DNA of 8,813 nt. Origin: CAZTME01 sp964614795. GTDB lineage: Bacteria > Patescibacteriota > Microgenomatia > UBA1400 > PJMF01. The stretch covers positions 1-8,813 of the forward strand of contig CAZTME010000046.1 in the NCBI GenBank assembly GCA_964614795.1, read 5' to 3'. Below are positions 8,401 to 8,813 of the stretch, in pieces (the stretch's first letter is position 1; each line of letters begins with the position of its first letter). Made by a program: the position numbers and the translations under genes. The notes under the pieces were generated by a model. That model saw nothing but the letters and a program-made list of their open reading frames with translations. It did no database searches and was not told the DNA's origin.

Positions 8401-8560
8401 GTAAAATATTAGCAATTCGTAAAGTTAAAACATGGGTCTTGCCTGTTCCTGGACCGGCCAACAGTAGTACCGGTCCATCTATCGTTTCAACAGCTTTCAA
8501 TTGATCTGAATTTAAACTCTCCAAAGCCTTTAAAAATTTTTGATCACTCGGATTGTTCAT
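5405..8560 (-). CDS. UvrD/Rep-type superfamily 1 helicase fused to a PD-(D/E)XK nuclease
   Basis: This 1051-residue protein carries a complete SF1A helicase core. It has a Q motif LNSDQ (16-20), Walker A GPGTGKT (36-42), motif Ia ALTFTEAAAHEM (65-76), TTFHSF (94-99), Walker B VDEYQDTN (252-259), motif III VVGDPHQSIYRFQGA (281-295), GYR (318-320), motif V STVHKAKGLEWE (624-635) and motif VI DDRRLFYVAITRA (685-697). A RecB-like nuclease domain follows: LSATSLNRFLNNPRDF (783-798), GIFVH with H821, GRID with D916, IDYKTGK with D932 and K934, and YRQLLFY (971-977) with the Q-x-x-x-Y motif. All expected nuclease residues are present. The architecture resembles AddA/AdnA-type end-processing enzymes, suggesting translocation on DNA coupled to strand cleavage in break repair. 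No partner subunit is seen here. Start ATG 8558-8560 (read on the minus strand) has no Shine-Dalgarno and directly follows an AT palindrome. Stop is TAG. Confidence 0.93.
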   Translation of the reverse strand: MNNPSDQKFLKALESLNSDQLKAVETIDGPVLLLAGPGTGKTHVLTLRIANILRKTDTSAQSILALTFTEAAAHEMRRRLVTLIGTQAYQVNITTFHSFCQDIIQSNPEYFPQFYSSKVISELEQLHLIRGIINELPLEALKPKLIMDLRVKQIKTYISTLKRESISVEQYKQVLETHKNNAFQPVQKNTALSLNAMAQMTEIALVYDKYDKLLIELKKYDFDDIIFQAVQKIAEDQLLADMLQEQYLYLLVDEYQDTNSAQNKLVFNLTKFWQDQANIFVVGDPHQSIYRFQGASLLNTVEFINWFPNALIISLKKGYRCSQEMYSSAFNIQQASIYKTSINENVPNKLSDALNTKLIGHNFIKESIDFLVGNDRIDSIAKVIFAIRKLNEKGMNYSQMAILIKNNKDAQAIIDALMFAKIPFQSFQSKNALDDPLINELIQYCEFIIALSKNKEDSNLSMKALFSRWLNVDPNLLIILSRFSAKKNLSFWQIIENFDIYKNQLSQHSISNSSFDQLVIQKEIIFRLLHSLFTENGYNWIQQVIEHSGLLSKILKMDSSDECIYSQSLPAIKSLMSHLKQYYENQEQLLNGENLIDYLHTLKAQNLSISIQSQESIHDSVTISTVHKAKGLEWEAVFLMDLVDKKWGNTRKKPFLPFPDNLLANSSSGIDLNHDSDELNSRNEDDRRLFYVAITRALKYLFLVRFSHEMNTEKEKDISPSLFLHELCGENLPTESSFLSIFSSTHENSIQEIHDQLLLKPKPLLSYNLIKDILEESLKSFVLSATSLNRFLNNPRDFLVYDLIKLPTSQTLSQLHGIFVHTALSKLNQALVDCRLIDDKKLIEELILEFRKQANNTITNTEEITRWEKDLKNQLSQYLNNIEYNDGSKIAFVEQQLGTSIKPLYLNDVPIKGRIDLIEWADDEKSSFRIIDYKTGKIKSINDILGKTQSSLNNLSDKEKQLPEQLRGREYRQLLFYLILAEASTNIKFDVTHVALDFVQGPSIKGKRIIREFKISSKEVSLMKELIINSMNEIRSFNFLNKIVSLSGIEV

Positions 8561-8575
8561 AAATAATGATTATTT
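8561..8575. promoter_or_regulatory. AT-rich perfect palindrome abutting the helicase start codon
   Basis: AAATAAT-G-ATTATTT forms two 7-base arms around one central base, ending immediately beside the helicase start codon. Read on the minus strand it offers TAAT/CATTAT-like -10 candidates. It could be part of a promoter giving a near-leaderless mRNA, or an operator. Because the sequence is simply AT-rich, chance is a real alternative. Confidence 0.25.
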
Positions 8576-8590
8576 TTGGCGATCTCACAT

Positions 8591-8755
8591 TAGATTTGTC
8601 GTGCAATAGTAACATGAATTAATTTGATATAGATTTTGGAACATTTTCAAGACGCTTGCGACTGATAGCAACCAAAGCTACTTGAAGGATCAAGCAAAGC
8701 AAAAATGACTAAAATGTGAGCAGAGAAATCTTTTTGTTATTGCTCGAGAGGTCTA
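8591..8755 (-). repeat. 165-bp TIR-bearing repeat, copy 2 (inverted relative to copy 1)
   Basis: Read on the minus strand, this sequence aligns with copy 1 end to end at about 77% identity by hand. The longest shared block is 8611-8629 (AACATGAATTAATTTGATA on the plus strand). The ends are inverted repeats of each other: TAGATTTGTCGTGCAAT (8591-8607) matches the reverse complement of 8739-8755 at 13 of 17 positions, and both are bounded by TA. Internally, CAAG-ACG-CTTG (8648-8658) is the same small palindrome as in copy 1. CTTGA-AGGA-TCAAG (8682-8695) could form an extra hairpin that copy 1 lacks. In its aligned orientation the element's right end lies 30 bp upstream of the helicase start, mirroring copy 1 upstream of the UbiA-family gene. 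No transposase or coding sequence is inside. Confidence 0.85.
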
Positions 8756-8813
8756 TTACAACACATTTTTTTTTACCAAATCAAGGCGAGATCATTAAAC
8801 CAAAATGAAATTC
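8756..8813. other. Right-edge intergenic tail, no gene called
   Basis: This stretch holds a run of nine T (8766-8774) and an ATG at 8805 with only a distant AAGG upstream. Nothing further can be called, because three bases after the ATG triplet's next codon the window ends. Confidence 0.5.

Noticed and set aside
2689..8755. Composite transposon bounded by the two repeats.
   Set aside because: No transposase gene in or next to the repeats; the enclosed genes are ordinary housekeeping or surface glycan genes, and the repeats have diverged by about 23%.
8766..8774. T9 run after repeat copy 2 as a plus-strand intrinsic terminator.
   Set aside because: No plus-strand gene lies upstream for it to terminate, and no compact GC-rich stem directly precedes it.

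Overview
The window looks like a chromosomal piece of a Candidate Phyla Radiation (Patescibacteria) bacterium, most likely from the Microgenomates side. This is inferred from the low GC content, very short intergenic gaps, weak or absent Shine-Dalgarno sequences, small membrane proteins of uncertain family, and a set of glycan genes of a kind common in those genomes. The lineage call is an inference; no rRNA or ribosomal protein gene is present. The genetic code behaves as the standard bacterial one: about 2,760 codons read without an internal TGA, and TGA, TAA and TAG all serve as stops.

Layout: positions 1-2674 hold three plus-strand genes. They are the 3' part of a GT-C (GT39/ArnT-like) membrane glycosyltransferase, a small three-helix membrane protein, and a WecA/TagO/MraY-type polyprenyl-phosphate sugar-1-phosphate transferase with unusual active-site motifs. 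Positions 2675-2911 are non-coding and contain a 166-bp repeat with terminal inverted repeats, followed by a promoter-like sequence. Positions 2912-5395 hold a UbiA-family prenyltransferase resembling decaprenyl-phosphate phosphoribosyltransferase and a PMT-type protein mannosyltransferase, 6 nt apart. Convergent to these, with a 9-nt gap, is a 1051-residue UvrD/Rep-type helicase with a C-terminal PD-(D/E)XK nuclease domain (minus strand, 5405-8560). Upstream of its start lies a second, inverted copy of the 166-bp repeat (8591-8755). The final 58 bases carry nothing that can be called.

How the genes fit together: the four large glycan genes suggest a lipid-linked sugar pathway. The UbiA-type and WecA-type enzymes would load sugars onto polyprenyl phosphate at the inner face of the membrane. 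The two GT-C enzymes would then use polyprenyl-phosphate sugars on the outer face to glycosylate surface proteins or glycans. The helicase-nuclease is a separate DNA repair or recombination function.

The most notable non-genic feature is the repeat pair. The copies are about 77% identical by hand alignment, have near-identical lengths (166 and 165 bp), are bounded by TA, and have terminal inverted repeats. Both sit just upstream of a gene start in the same orientation relative to that gene. They look like a MITE-like element or a shared cis-regulatory/leader element. I could not match them to anything known.
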